Shown piece after piece: positions 34,624 to 43,866 of a stretch of 64,000 bases of DNA (the stretch's first letter is position 1; each line of letters opens with the position of its first letter). Below the pieces are notes generated by a model. It was not told where the DNA came from. It worked only from the letters and a program-made list of their open reading frames with translations, and did no database searches. Source of the stretch: Casp-actino8 sp001510335 (GTDB lineage: Bacteria > Actinomycetota > Acidimicrobiia > Acidimicrobiales > Ilumatobacteraceae); NCBI GenBank assembly GCA_027729635.1, contig JAQCEM010000001.1, forward strand, positions 62,001 to 126,000, read 5' to 3'. A program made the position numbers and the translations under genes.

Positions 34624-37600
34624 GTGTCTCGACAGCCATTTCTTTCTGCTCTTCAAGAGCGCGTCATCGTATTTGATGGTGCTTTTGGCACCTTCGTCCA
34701 GGGCCTTGATCTTGGGCCAGATGACTTCGGTGGTACCAGCCTCGAAGGCTGTAACGAATATCTGTGCCTTTCCCGCCCTGACATTATTCGCCACATGCAC
34801 TCTGCTTTTCTTGACGTCGGCGTTGATGTTCTTGAAACCGCCAGCTTTGGCAGCTTCTCAACGGTGCTCAGCGAATACAACATTTCCGACAAGGCCTACG
34901 AACTCAATGTTGAAGCAGCACGTCTCGCTCGCGAGACTGCCAACGATTATGAATCAAATGGCAAGGCGCGCTACGTCGCGGGTTCAATCGGACCTGGAAC
35001 CAAGTTGCCGAGCCTCGGACATATTCGATTTGCCGAACTTCGAGACGCATACATTGAACAAGCTCGCGGTCTCATAGTAGGCGGCGCAGATCTTTTCTTG
35101 ATCGAAACATGTATGGATCTCCTGCAGATCAAGGCCGCGATAATTGCCTGTCGTCGGGCGATGGTCACTGAGGGTCGCGAGATCCCGATTCAGGTTCAAG
35201 TCACCATGGAAACAACCGGACGAATGCTGGTTGGTTCTGAAATTGGCGCAGCCCTGACAGCAATCGGAGCCATGAGGCCTGATGTGTTTGGCATCAACTG
35301 CGCAACTGGTCCTGCCGAAATGCAAGAGCATTTGCGATACCTCAGCCAAAACGCTTCAATGCCGATTAGCGTTTTGCCCAATGCTGGGATGCCGAGCATT
35401 GTCGATGGGCGCACCCATTACGATCTCACGCCTGCTGAGCTCGCCAAATTCCACCATCACCATGTCAACGATCTCGGTATCGGAATTGTTGGCGGTTGCT
35501 GTGGCACCACTCCTGCTCACCTCAAGGCCGTCGTTGATGCAGTGAGTGGTATGGCTGCTCCTCGGCGCATACCCGCCAATGAACCGAGTGTTTCATCCAT
35601 TTACTCATCAGTTCCGATGGTTCAGGATAAATCCTTCCTCATTATTGGTGAACGAACCAACACCAATGGCTCAAAGGCCTTCCGCGACGCAATGATCGCT
35701 GGCGAATGGGATAACTGTTCAAAGATTGCCACCGAGCAAATTCGTGAAGGTGCTCACGTGCTCGACGTGTGTGTTGACTACGTCGGACGTGACGGTGCTA
35801 TCGACATGGATGAAATTGCGAGTCGCTTCGCCACTCAAGCAAGTGTTCCGCTTGTGCTTGACTCAACCGAGCCACAAGTGCTTGAGGCTGGCCTCATGCA
35901 TATTGGTGGTCGCGCCATTTTGAACTCGGCAAACCTAGAAGACGGCGAAGAAGTCGGATGTCGCATGGACCGCGTCTTCAGCCTCGCTCGCGAATACGGC
36001 TGCGCAGTCATCTGCCTCCTGATTGACGAGAAGGGTCAGGCCCGTGATGTCGAATGGAAACTTGAAATCGCCCACCGTATTCATCGCATCGCAGTCGATC
36101 GCTATGGCTTAAGCGCCAGCGACCTAATTTTTGATGCATTGACCTTCCCCCTGTCAACTGGTGATGACGACTTACGCCTGGATGCCAAACACACCATTGA
36201 CGCCATCAAGCGCATCAAAGAAGAAATCCCCGGTTGCTTCACAACTCTCGGAGTTTCTAATGTCAGCTTCGGCCTAAAGCCGTCATCACGCCACGCATTA
36301 AACAGTGTCTTCTTGCACGAGTGCGTTCAGGCGGGACTTGATTCGGCAATTGTGCACGCCGGAAAAATTCTCCCTTTGTCACGTATGCCCGAAGAACATA
36401 AGCAAGTGTGCCTCGATCTCATCTATGACCGACGCACCAAAGACTATGACCCACTGAAGAAGTTGTTAGAAATCTTTGCCGATGTCAATGTGGTTGAAAC
36501 GGTACGCGAAGACCGTACCGACTGGACAGTTGAACAACTCTTGAAGCAGCGCATCATTGACGGCGACCGCGAAGGTTTAACAACCGATCTTGATACCGCT
36601 ATGGCCCAGGGTCTGGCACCGCTGGCAATTGTGAATGATGTTTTACTCGATGGCATGAAAGTCGTTGGCGAATTGTTCGGTTCTGGTCAGATGCAGTTGC
36701 CCTTCGTTTTGCAATCTGCCGAAACCATGAAGACGGCAGTTGCCTACCTTGAACCGCATATGGAAAAGACCGGCGAGAGTTCAGCCAAGGGTGTACTTGT
36801 GCTCGCAACCGTCAAAGGCGATGTTCACGACATCGGCAAGAACCTGGTTGACATCATCTGCACCAATAATGGCTACGAAGTGCACAACCTAGGTATCAAG
36901 ATTCCGATCAGCGAGATGATCCGAAAAGTCAAGGAAGTTAAAGCAGATGCTTTAGGTATGAGTGGTTTGCTGGTAAAGAGCACGCTCATCATGCGCGAAA
37001 ACTTGCTCGAGATGAATGACACCGGAGTTGCTGATGTACCGGTTATTCTTGGTGGTGCAGCACTCACCCGTACTTTCGTTGAAAAAGACTTACGTGAGTC
37101 GTACAACGGTCGCGTTTTCTATGGTCGCGACGCTTTTGAAGGATTGCACACGCTCGACAAGTTGATGGCAATGAAAAAATCTGGTGTCGATGACCCCGAG
37201 CTCGGCCGAATTCCATCGGGTCGTGTTCTTCCTAAGCGCACTGGATCTGGCGATAAGCCTGCGGTTGACATTCCGTCACGATCACCCGACGTGGTTGATG
37301 ACAATGAGGTGTTCAAGCCCCCGTTCTTGGGCTCAAGGATTGTCAAAGGCATCAGCCTGGATGACATCACCCAGTACGTCAACGAGACTGCCTTGTATCG
37401 CAATCAATGGCAGTATCGACCCGAGAAAGACGAAAGTGATGAAGATTTCAAATCTCGTCTGCGTGCAACTTTCCGTCAGGAACTTTCCGCTGCCAAGGCT
37501 GCTGGCTTCTTAGTTCCACAAGTCGTGTATGGCTACTACTGCGTTAACGCCGATGGGAATGACCTCGTTGTTTGGAGCGATGAAACTCGCAGTGCCGAAC

Positions 37601-38100
37601 TAGCGCGCTTTTCGTATCCACGCCAGAGCGAAGCACCGTTCATGTGCATCGCCGACTTCTATCGCACATTCGATAAAGGCCCCGACTACGCCGCTTTCCA
37701 TATCGTCACCATGGGTGATGCCGTAAGCGTTGAGGCTGCTCGACTCTTTGCGGCGAATGAGTATCAGAAATACATGATCATCCATGGACTCGGTGTGGAA
37801 ATGGCCGAAGCCCTTGCTGAACTTTGGCACAAGCGCATTCGTGAAGAGTGGGGTTTTGTCGGCGAAGACGGTCCTTCCATCGGCGGACTCTTCCGCCAGC
37901 AATATCGCGGTGGCCGTTATTCGTGGGGTTACCCAGCGTGTCCCGATCTCGAAGACAACGCGACCGTCGCGACACTGCTTGAAGCCGGGCGGCTCGGAAT
38001 TGAAGTCAGCGAAGAAACTGGTTGGCAATACCAACCCGAACAAACCACTTCAGCCATCATCTGTCATCACCCGCAAGCCAAATACTTCGTCGCCCGCTGA
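34624..38100 (+). CDS. metH: Cobalamin-dependent methionine synthase
   Basis: A four-module protein of 1158 residues, a normal MetH length. Homocysteine domain: zinc ligands Cys226 (INCATG) and Cys292/293 (GGCCGTT). Pterin (methyltetrahydrofolate) domain from about 345, beginning LIIGERTNTNGSK. B12 cap and Rossmann domain from about 640 with cobalt-ligating His735 (DVHDIGKNL). Reactivation (AdoMet) domain at the C-terminus, with AEALAELWHKRIREEWGF and RYSWGYPACPDL. The open frame starts at 34501, but GTG 34624 gives the family N-terminus (SRQPFLSALQERVIVFDGAFGT). No SAM or cobalamin riboswitch is recognisable in the short upstream region. Confidence 0.95.
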   Translation: MSRQPFLSALQERVIVFDGAFGTFVQGLDLGPDDFGGTSLEGCNEYLCLSRPDIIRHMHSAFLDVGVDVLETASFGSFSTVLSEYNISDKAYELNVEAARLARETANDYESNGKARYVAGSIGPGTKLPSLGHIRFAELRDAYIEQARGLIVGGADLFLIETCMDLLQIKAAIIACRRAMVTEGREIPIQVQVTMETTGRMLVGSEIGAALTAIGAMRPDVFGINCATGPAEMQEHLRYLSQNASMPISVLPNAGMPSIVDGRTHYDLTPAELAKFHHHHVNDLGIGIVGGCCGTTPAHLKAVVDAVSGMAAPRRIPANEPSVSSIYSSVPMVQDKSFLIIGERTNTNGSKAFRDAMIAGEWDNCSKIATEQIREGAHVLDVCVDYVGRDGAIDMDEIASRFATQASVPLVLDSTEPQVLEAGLMHIGGRAILNSANLEDGEEVGCRMDRVFSLAREYGCAVICLLIDEKGQARDVEWKLEIAHRIHRIAVDRYGLSASDLIFDALTFPLSTGDDDLRLDAKHTIDAIKRIKEEIPGCFTTLGVSNVSFGLKPSSRHALNSVFLHECVQAGLDSAIVHAGKILPLSRMPEEHKQVCLDLIYDRRTKDYDPLKKLLEIFADVNVVETVREDRTDWTVEQLLKQRIIDGDREGLTTDLDTAMAQGLAPLAIVNDVLLDGMKVVGELFGSGQMQLPFVLQSAETMKTAVAYLEPHMEKTGESSAKGVLVLATVKGDVHDIGKNLVDIICTNNGYEVHNLGIKIPISEMIRKVKEVKADALGMSGLLVKSTLIMRENLLEMNDTGVADVPVILGGAALTRTFVEKDLRESYNGRVFYGRDAFEGLHTLDKLMAMKKSGVDDPELGRIPSGRVLPKRTGSGDKPAVDIPSRSPDVVDDNEVFKPPFLGSRIVKGISLDDITQYVNETALYRNQWQYRPEKDESDEDFKSRLRATFRQELSAAKAAGFLVPQVVYGYYCVNADGNDLVVWSDETRSAELARFSYPRQSEAPFMCIADFYRTFDKGPDYAAFHIVTMGDAVSVEAARLFAANEYQKYMIIHGLGVEMAEALAELWHKRIREEWGFVGEDGPSIGGLFRQQYRGGRYSWGYPACPDLEDNATVATLLEAGRLGIEVSEETGWQYQPEQTTSAIICHHPQAKYFVAR

Positions 38101-38132
38101 CCCTTCGTTCAGCAATCTGATAAACACGCTGT

Positions 38133-38858
38133 ATGGCAAAAATCCTCATCCGCATCGCGATATCAGTCGTTGTTGTCGTCGGTCTCGTGTACGGCGGAAT
38201 CTTGTTGTACACCAAAGTCATTAATCCGCCCGAAGACAAACTTAACGAGGATGACTTAACAGCCGTCGTCAGTGGTACGTCCGATGTCCCGTCGACTGAA
38301 CCTGATGCGTCAACAGTCCCTCCCGCACCAGACTCGGGCGTTAACGGAACATGGCTCGCCACAAGCGACTCAACTGTTGGCTATCGCGTCAAAGAAGTTC
38401 TTGGAGGGGTTGACACCGAAGGCGTTGGCCGCACCAATCAGGTCAATGGATCACTCACCATTCAAGACACAACACTGCTGAGTACGGTATTTGAAATTGA
38501 CGTTGCCTCAATCACAAGCGATAGTTCGAGACGAGATGCACAATTTGCTGGCAACATCATGGACACCGCGACATTTCCCACAGCGAACTTTCGACTGCTC
38601 ACCCCCATCGAGCTCGGAACAATTCCAGCCGATGGGCAGAAAATCACGGCAACCGCTTTTGGCGAACTCACTTTGCACGGCGTCACGAATCAAGTGAGTT
38701 TTGACATCACCGCAACTATTGACAATGGCATTATCGGTGTTCTCGGCTCAATTGACATCACCTTTGCGGACTACGGAATTGCCAACCCATCAAACGGATT
38801 CGTCACGACTGGCGACATCGGCTTGCTCGAGTTTGTCTTGGCCTTTCAAAAGAGTTAA
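38133..38858 (+). CDS. Membrane-anchored YceI-family protein
   Basis: A 241-residue protein with an N-terminal transmembrane anchor (IRIAISVVVVVGLVYGGILLY), an acidic and Ser/Thr/Pro-rich spacer (about 35-72) and a C-terminal YceI lipocalin-like domain (GTWLATSDSTVGYRV, TSDSSRRDAQFAGNIMDTATFP). YceI domains bind isoprenoid or other lipids; here the domain would face outside the membrane. It follows metH by 32 bases and may be on the same transcript. It is the intact YceI member of the window; the other (24742-25280) carries a frameshift. Confidence 0.85.
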   Translation: MAKILIRIAISVVVVVGLVYGGILLYTKVINPPEDKLNEDDLTAVVSGTSDVPSTEPDASTVPPAPDSGVNGTWLATSDSTVGYRVKEVLGGVDTEGVGRTNQVNGSLTIQDTTLLSTVFEIDVASITSDSSRRDAQFAGNIMDTATFPTANFRLLTPIELGTIPADGQKITATAFGELTLHGVTNQVSFDITATIDNGIIGVLGSIDITFADYGIANPSNGFVTTGDIGLLEFVLAFQKS

Positions 38859-38875
38859 CCACTTACTCCGGCTAG

Positions 38876-40675
38876 CTACTTTGGTTGGCTGCGTTGCCAG
38901 GCGTCTGCCAACGCGGCATACCGTCCACCCAAAGCCACCAATTCATCGTGTGAACCCAGTTCAACTAACGAGCCGTGGTCAATCACTCCGATGCGGTCGG
39001 CTCGTTGCACTGTTGTCAATCGATGGGCCACAACAATGACGGTTCGTCCAGTCATCAGCGTTTCTAAAGCGTGTTCAACGACGGCTTCAGTACCTGGATC
39101 AAGATTTGAAGTTGCCTCATCGAGCACTAGAACTGCGGGATCAACCAAGGCGGCTCGCGCCAAGGCAATGAGTTGACGTTCTCCTGCCGACAATCGCGAA
39201 CCGCGCTCACGAACTTCAGTTTCGAGTCCCTCACCAAACTCAGTGAAGCGATGCAATGCCCCAATTGATTCAAGTGCGTGTTCAACTTCGGCATCTGTCG
39301 CATTCGGACGAGCGATCCGTATGTTCTCGCGAATCGTGCCGCCAAAGCAGAAACCCTCTTGCGGCACCACAATGATTCGTCGGCGAAGGTCAGACATTGA
39401 CGACAAGCGCAAGTCCACTCCCCCAAATGAAACGCTGCCCTTCACACCGTCAACTGCGCTCGGGTCGTAGAGACGCGCCATCAATTTGGCCAGAGTTGAC
39501 TTACCTGCTCCCGTTGGTCCCACCAAAGCCAGTCGTTCGCCATCAGCAACCGAAATTGAGATATCTCTGAGAGCTGGACGATCACTGCCCGCGTATCCAA
39601 ATGTCACGTTGTCAACGACAATGGCGCCGCGCGATGGCAACTCAGTCGGCTGTTCAACCTCGTCAACATCGGGAACAGCGTCGATGATGCCAATCAGTTT
39701 GTGCAAAGCCGCAGTTGATGACTGCACAGTGTTGTATAACTGGCTCAATTGTTGAACTGGATCAAAAAGATTGGCCAAAAGCAAAACAAACGCGGTGACA
39801 GTTCCGATCGTGACTGAATCACGATGAACTAACCAGCCGCCAACACCAATGATCGCACCAGTTGCCGCAATTCCCGCAAACTCAACCAGTCCGAAATACC
39901 AAGTACTGATCCTGACGCTGTACATATGTGAGTCAAATAATGCACGATTTGACTGACGAAAACGCTCAGACCGATTTTCTTCTTGTCCATAGGCCTGAAT
40001 GACTCGAACGCCCGTGATTCCTTCTTGCAGTGTCGAAAGGTTATTGCCAACCTTTTCGCGCACATCAAGATAGGCATGATTAGAAGTTCGCTGAAATCGG
40101 ATTGAAGCGATAATCAATATCGGCAAAACCAACATCGTGACCAGAGATAATTGCCACGACATCACAAACAACAAAATCGTGGCAAGACACAACAGCAAGA
40201 ACGCTGAAACAAATTGCAACAAGCCGAACTGAATCAACTCAGCCATTGACTCAATATCGGCTGTCATACGTGAAACGAGAACACCGGCCTTCTCACGATC
40301 AAAGTACGACATTGACTGTTTTTGCAATTTGTCAAACACCGTAATTCTGAGTTCGCGCAAGAAGCCCTCGCCGGCCCGGTTAATCGTGATGTATTGCAAA
40401 CGACCGGCAAAGTAGCCAATGATCGTGACAATGACATAGAGCACCACTACTTGGTTGAGTGCAGATCCATCTTTAACCTTGATGCCATTATCAATCGCAA
40501 ACCGAACCAAGGTCGGTCCGGCAAGAGTGACCAAGGTACCGATGAATACAAAGACCAGTGACGACAGAATCAGACGACGCTGTGATCGGGCCAATGAATA
40601 GGCCCGACGCAACACCCGCAACGTCTGAACCCGATCAAGGCGATCTTCTTCACTGACAGCAGACAAACTCCACAT
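38876..40675 (-). CDS. ABC exporter subunit (heterodimer half, consensus Walker B)
   Basis: A 599-residue half-transporter: a six-helix type IV (exporter) membrane domain to about residue 320, then a nucleotide-binding domain. Walker A is LVGPTGAGKST, Walker B is LVLDEATSNLD with the catalytic Glu, but the signature is altered to LSAGERQ instead of LSGGQ. Its start overlaps the end of the partner gene by one base (TGATG). Combined with the partner's Asp in place of the Walker B Glu, this fits an asymmetric heterodimeric exporter with one degenerate ATP site, as in TM287/288-type transporters. Substrate (drug, lipid or peptide) unknown. Confidence 0.88.
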   Translation of the reverse strand: MWSLSAVSEEDRLDRVQTLRVLRRAYSLARSQRRLILSSLVFVFIGTLVTLAGPTLVRFAIDNGIKVKDGSALNQVVVLYVIVTIIGYFAGRLQYITINRAGEGFLRELRITVFDKLQKQSMSYFDREKAGVLVSRMTADIESMAELIQFGLLQFVSAFLLLCLATILLFVMSWQLSLVTMLVLPILIIASIRFQRTSNHAYLDVREKVGNNLSTLQEGITGVRVIQAYGQEENRSERFRQSNRALFDSHMYSVRISTWYFGLVEFAGIAATGAIIGVGGWLVHRDSVTIGTVTAFVLLLANLFDPVQQLSQLYNTVQSSTAALHKLIGIIDAVPDVDEVEQPTELPSRGAIVVDNVTFGYAGSDRPALRDISISVADGERLALVGPTGAGKSTLAKLMARLYDPSAVDGVKGSVSFGGVDLRLSSMSDLRRRIIVVPQEGFCFGGTIRENIRIARPNATDAEVEHALESIGALHRFTEFGEGLETEVRERGSRLSAGERQLIALARAALVDPAVLVLDEATSNLDPGTEAVVEHALETLMTGRTVIVVAHRLTTVQRADRIGVIDHGSLVELGSHDELVALGGRYAALADAWQRSQPK

Positions 40676-42474
40676 CAGCGAATCACCTCAACATCGTCAT
40701 TGCCATCAGACTCTTGTACTTCCCATGCGGCTAGTACTTGGCGGTAGCGCTCATTGTCCGCAAGCAAACCTTCATGAGTACCAACAGCAACTGCCCGACC
40801 CTCATCAAGAAGGATCACTGTGTCGGCTAACGCAATAGTTCCTGGACGGTGAGCAATCACAATTGTGGTGCGGCCCTTCATCACGGTGGCCATGGCTTCG
40901 CGAATCTCATGTTCTTTGGATGGATCAACCGCCGATGTTGCATCGTCAAGAACCAATACCCGAGGATCCGAAACAATCGCTCGAGCAATAGCGATTCGTT
41001 GACGCTGACCACCCGACAGCGAATACCCGCGCTCACCAAGGATCGTTTGATAACCCTCGGGTAATTCCATTATAAAATCGTGAGCCCCGGCAAGCCGAGC
41101 AGCACGTTCAATCACATCTGGACCCGCATCGGGCCGCGAAAACGCAATGTTGTCGGCGACGGAATCATGAAACAAAAATGTCTCTTCGAAAACAATTCCG
41201 ATTGCACTACGAAGATCAGTCAGAGTCAACTGACGTACGTCAATACCGTCAAGTCGAATTGAACCTTGTTGCACGTCATGAAAACGATTCAATAATCGCA
41301 CCACCGTTGATTTACCTGATCCAGTAGCACCCACTAAGGCCACTGCTTGTCCGGGCCGAATGATGAAACTGAGATGGTTGATAATTGGGCTTGCACCTTC
41401 ATACGAAAATACGGTCTCGTCGAAAATGACTTCACCAATCGGCCGATCACTACTTGCTGGGGGCAGAGACGTCGGGCTTAGTGGATCAATCACCAAACTT
41501 GGAGTACTCAGCACTTCGTCCACACGTACCAGTGCTACTGAGGCTCGCTGAGCAAGCGCAACGGTCATCGCCAAGTTTCGTAACGGCCAGATCAACATGG
41601 TGATGTAGGCATTGAACTTGACGAGATCTCCCACTGTCATCTGCCCATTAATCACCCGATGACCGCCAATTCCGAGCACTGCAATCAAACCAATTGAGGG
41701 AAGTAAATCAAGTGCTGGCAGAAACTTGCTGCGAATTTTCGCCGCCACCAAAGAAACATTCCAAATATCATCGGCTTCGGTTTTGAGTTTGCGTGCTTGA
41801 ACTTGTTCGGCGCCGAAACCCTTGATAACTCGGACACCTGACACTGACTCTTCAACAACAGTTGCGAGTTGTGCCTGCTCTTGCTGTACTGCCAGAACCG
41901 CAGGATGAATTTGTCGAGAAAACCTACTCGCCATCACATTGACAATGGGCAATGGCGCAAGGGCAAACATGGCCAACATCGGTTGCGAGGCAATCAAGAG
42001 TACGACGACAGCAATCAGCATCGCCAAGTTTGACAACGTGATCGGAATCATGACCACGAAAGCCTGGAGCTGCTGCAAGTCCGATGATGCACGACTCATC
42101 AATTGACCGGTTTGCATCTTGTCGTGATAACCAACATGCAACTTCAATAAGTGGCTGAAGATTTGTTCACGCAGTCGCGTCTCAATCCAGCGACTTTCAC
42201 GAAATGCATACCAACGTCGCATGGCTGTGAATAGACCAGCAATAACACCAGCGGCTACAACCAGACCTGACCAGAAAACTAGGTTGCCGCTTCCTTCAAT
42301 TCCGCGGTCAATACCCATCTTGGTGAGCTGTGGCACCGAGACCTTGCCGAGGGCCCAAAACAATCCGACAACGACCCCAATCGCCAAACCCCCACGCTGT
42401 TGGCTGAGCGCCACCCTCAACAAACGCCATCCCTGTTGGGTGTCAGGCTTTTGAGTCACAGGGGTCACCTTCAA
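40675..42474 (-). CDS. ABC exporter subunit (heterodimer half, degenerate Walker B)
   Basis: A 599-residue half-transporter with an N-terminal exporter membrane domain and a C-terminal ATPase. Walker A is LVGATGSGKST and the signature is the consensus LSGGQRQRIAIARA, but the Walker B end reads LVLDDATSAVD, so the usual catalytic Glu is Asp. Paired with the next gene (consensus Walker B, altered signature), the degenerate features fall into one ATP site and the consensus features into the other. The two genes overlap by one base and are equal in length. A short unknown gene is divergent at 42578. Confidence 0.88.
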   Translation of the reverse strand: MKVTPVTQKPDTQQGWRLLRVALSQQRGGLAIGVVVGLFWALGKVSVPQLTKMGIDRGIEGSGNLVFWSGLVVAAGVIAGLFTAMRRWYAFRESRWIETRLREQIFSHLLKLHVGYHDKMQTGQLMSRASSDLQQLQAFVVMIPITLSNLAMLIAVVVLLIASQPMLAMFALAPLPIVNVMASRFSRQIHPAVLAVQQEQAQLATVVEESVSGVRVIKGFGAEQVQARKLKTEADDIWNVSLVAAKIRSKFLPALDLLPSIGLIAVLGIGGHRVINGQMTVGDLVKFNAYITMLIWPLRNLAMTVALAQRASVALVRVDEVLSTPSLVIDPLSPTSLPPASSDRPIGEVIFDETVFSYEGASPIINHLSFIIRPGQAVALVGATGSGKSTVVRLLNRFHDVQQGSIRLDGIDVRQLTLTDLRSAIGIVFEETFLFHDSVADNIAFSRPDAGPDVIERAARLAGAHDFIMELPEGYQTILGERGYSLSGGQRQRIAIARAIVSDPRVLVLDDATSAVDPSKEHEIREAMATVMKGRTTIVIAHRPGTIALADTVILLDEGRAVAVGTHEGLLADNERYRQVLAAWEVQESDGNDDVEVIR

Positions 42475-42577
42475 AAATTAGCCCTCACCAGCAAAAACTT
42501 CTGCATCCTGAGTGTCGAGGAGGCATTTTCACAGCCGCCTCAACGACTCTGCCTGACCCCTTGGACAAAGTATCAAC

Positions 42578-42772
42578 ATGGACATCAACCACCAGACTTC
42601 GCAGCCCACAACCGACGCTCCGGTTCAACTTCAATTAGCAGGCCTTGAAACCACTCCCACCGGAATTGATCCCCGATTCATTCTGTCCGACGAAGTGTGT
42701 CGCAACGGACTTCGTCATATCGCCGAAATTCGCCGGCGACTCTCGGCCAGTCAGCAGCATGAAGCGGCTTAA
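42578..42772 (+). CDS. Small hypothetical protein
   Basis: A possible 64-residue protein starting MDINHQTSQPTTDAPVQLQL. The first half is low-complexity and polar; the second half (IDPRFILSDEVCRNGLRHIAEIRRRLSA) looks like a folded helical segment. Composition is coding-like, and the frame fills the space between a divergent ABC exporter and a convergent LLM gene. No clear ribosome site precedes ATG. Function unknown. Confidence 0.5.
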   Translation: MDINHQTSQPTTDAPVQLQLAGLETTPTGIDPRFILSDEVCRNGLRHIAEIRRRLSASQQHEAA

Positions 42773-42784
42773 CCGAAAATGCTT

Positions 42785-43774
42785 TTAAGAGGCGCTTGGC
42801 GACAAGGCCTTCACTGAGTCCCAATAATTCAATTCAGGATCAAGAGCAAGAATTGCCAGCGAACTTGTCGTCACTCCATTGTCAAAGTATGACTGAATTT
42901 TGGCACGACATTCAGCCGGTGAACCATGAATCAAGATGTCATCGACAACCTCATCGGGAATCGCAACCAAGGCCGCCTTTCGGTCACCAGCCTTCCACGC
43001 GTCCCACATACCTTGTAATTGCGGACCGCGACCCAACCAGCGATGAAATTCGGCATACACCGGAACATTCAGATACGCAGCAATCGCGAAGCGCCCAGCA
43101 GCCCGCACCACTTCAGCATTTTCACTTGGACAAACAAAAATTCGCGCCACGATTTCGCGTTCTTCACCACCCGCTGCATCGTTCACAACTTCGGCAACTC
43201 GGCGCACGTCAGTCGGCGATAGCCAGTTGATGATCGCACCATCAGATTCACGTCCGGCTAAGCGCAACATTCCTTCGCGTAGCGCCGCCACTAAAATTTT
43301 TGGCTTCACTTCGGGACGAACACCTAACTTGAAACCGTTGATCTCAAAAGTGTCGTACGACTTCGCCACCTTTTCGCCCGATAAGGCATCGTTTAAGAAA
43401 CGCACGACATCGCGCACTTTCTTGTACGGCTCGACGAAGGGGATTCCATTCCACTTTTCGACGATCACGTTGCTACTTGAACCGATACCAATGGCGAATC
43501 GACCGGGAGCCGCATCAGCCATACTCGCAACGCTCTGTGCAAAGCACGCTGGTGATCGGGTGTATGCCGGAACGATTGCTGTTCCTAAACGAAGACGAGG
43601 TTCCCAGGCTGCGGCCATTGCCAAAGGAGTGAAAGCGTCCGCACCATCTGATTCGGCTGACCAAATATCGGTGTAACCCATATCGGCGAGTTCAACGAGA
43701 CGATCACGATGGGTATGCAAATGGCCCGGTAACGGAACTGTCATACCTGGGCGACGAGGAAGCGAAGAAGTCAT
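42785..43774 (-). CDS. LLM-class (F420-type) oxidoreductase
   Basis: A 329-residue TIM-barrel protein of the luciferase-like superfamily: GYTDIWSAESDGADAFTPLAMAAAWEPRLRLGTAIVPAYTRSP is the N-terminal family block, and GRFAIGIGSSSNVIVEKWNG is a second. Members in actinomycetes commonly use coenzyme F420 rather than FMN, which I infer from lineage. The reaction is unknown. ATG 43774 is preferred to the GTG just before it. It lies downstream of the thioesterase on the same strand, separated by a hairpin and short direct repeats. Confidence 0.85.
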   Translation of the reverse strand: MTSSLPRRPGMTVPLPGHLHTHRDRLVELADMGYTDIWSAESDGADAFTPLAMAAAWEPRLRLGTAIVPAYTRSPACFAQSVASMADAAPGRFAIGIGSSSNVIVEKWNGIPFVEPYKKVRDVVRFLNDALSGEKVAKSYDTFEINGFKLGVRPEVKPKILVAALREGMLRLAGRESDGAIINWLSPTDVRRVAEVVNDAAGGEEREIVARIFVCPSENAEVVRAAGRFAIAAYLNVPVYAEFHRWLGRGPQLQGMWDAWKAGDRKAALVAIPDEVVDDILIHGSPAECRAKIQSYFDNGVTTSSLAILALDPELNYWDSVKALSPSAS

Positions 43775-43839
43775 CACTTCATTGTTACCGACAGCGAAGG
43801 TCGCTCAAGACTCGGGGCTACTTCTTCGCTACATCTGTT

Positions 43840-43854
43840 GGCGACTTCGTCGCC
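43840..43854 (-). terminator. Hairpin between thioesterase and LLM genes
   Basis: GGCGAC-ttc-GTCGCC forms a perfect 6-base-pair stem with a 3-base loop, 13 bases past the thioesterase stop (43867) on the minus strand. No run of U follows, so it would be a weak or factor-assisted terminator, or an RNA-processing site. The surrounding 90 bases also contain two pairs of short direct repeats. Confidence 0.4.
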
Positions 43855-43866
43855 CGCCCAGAGGGG

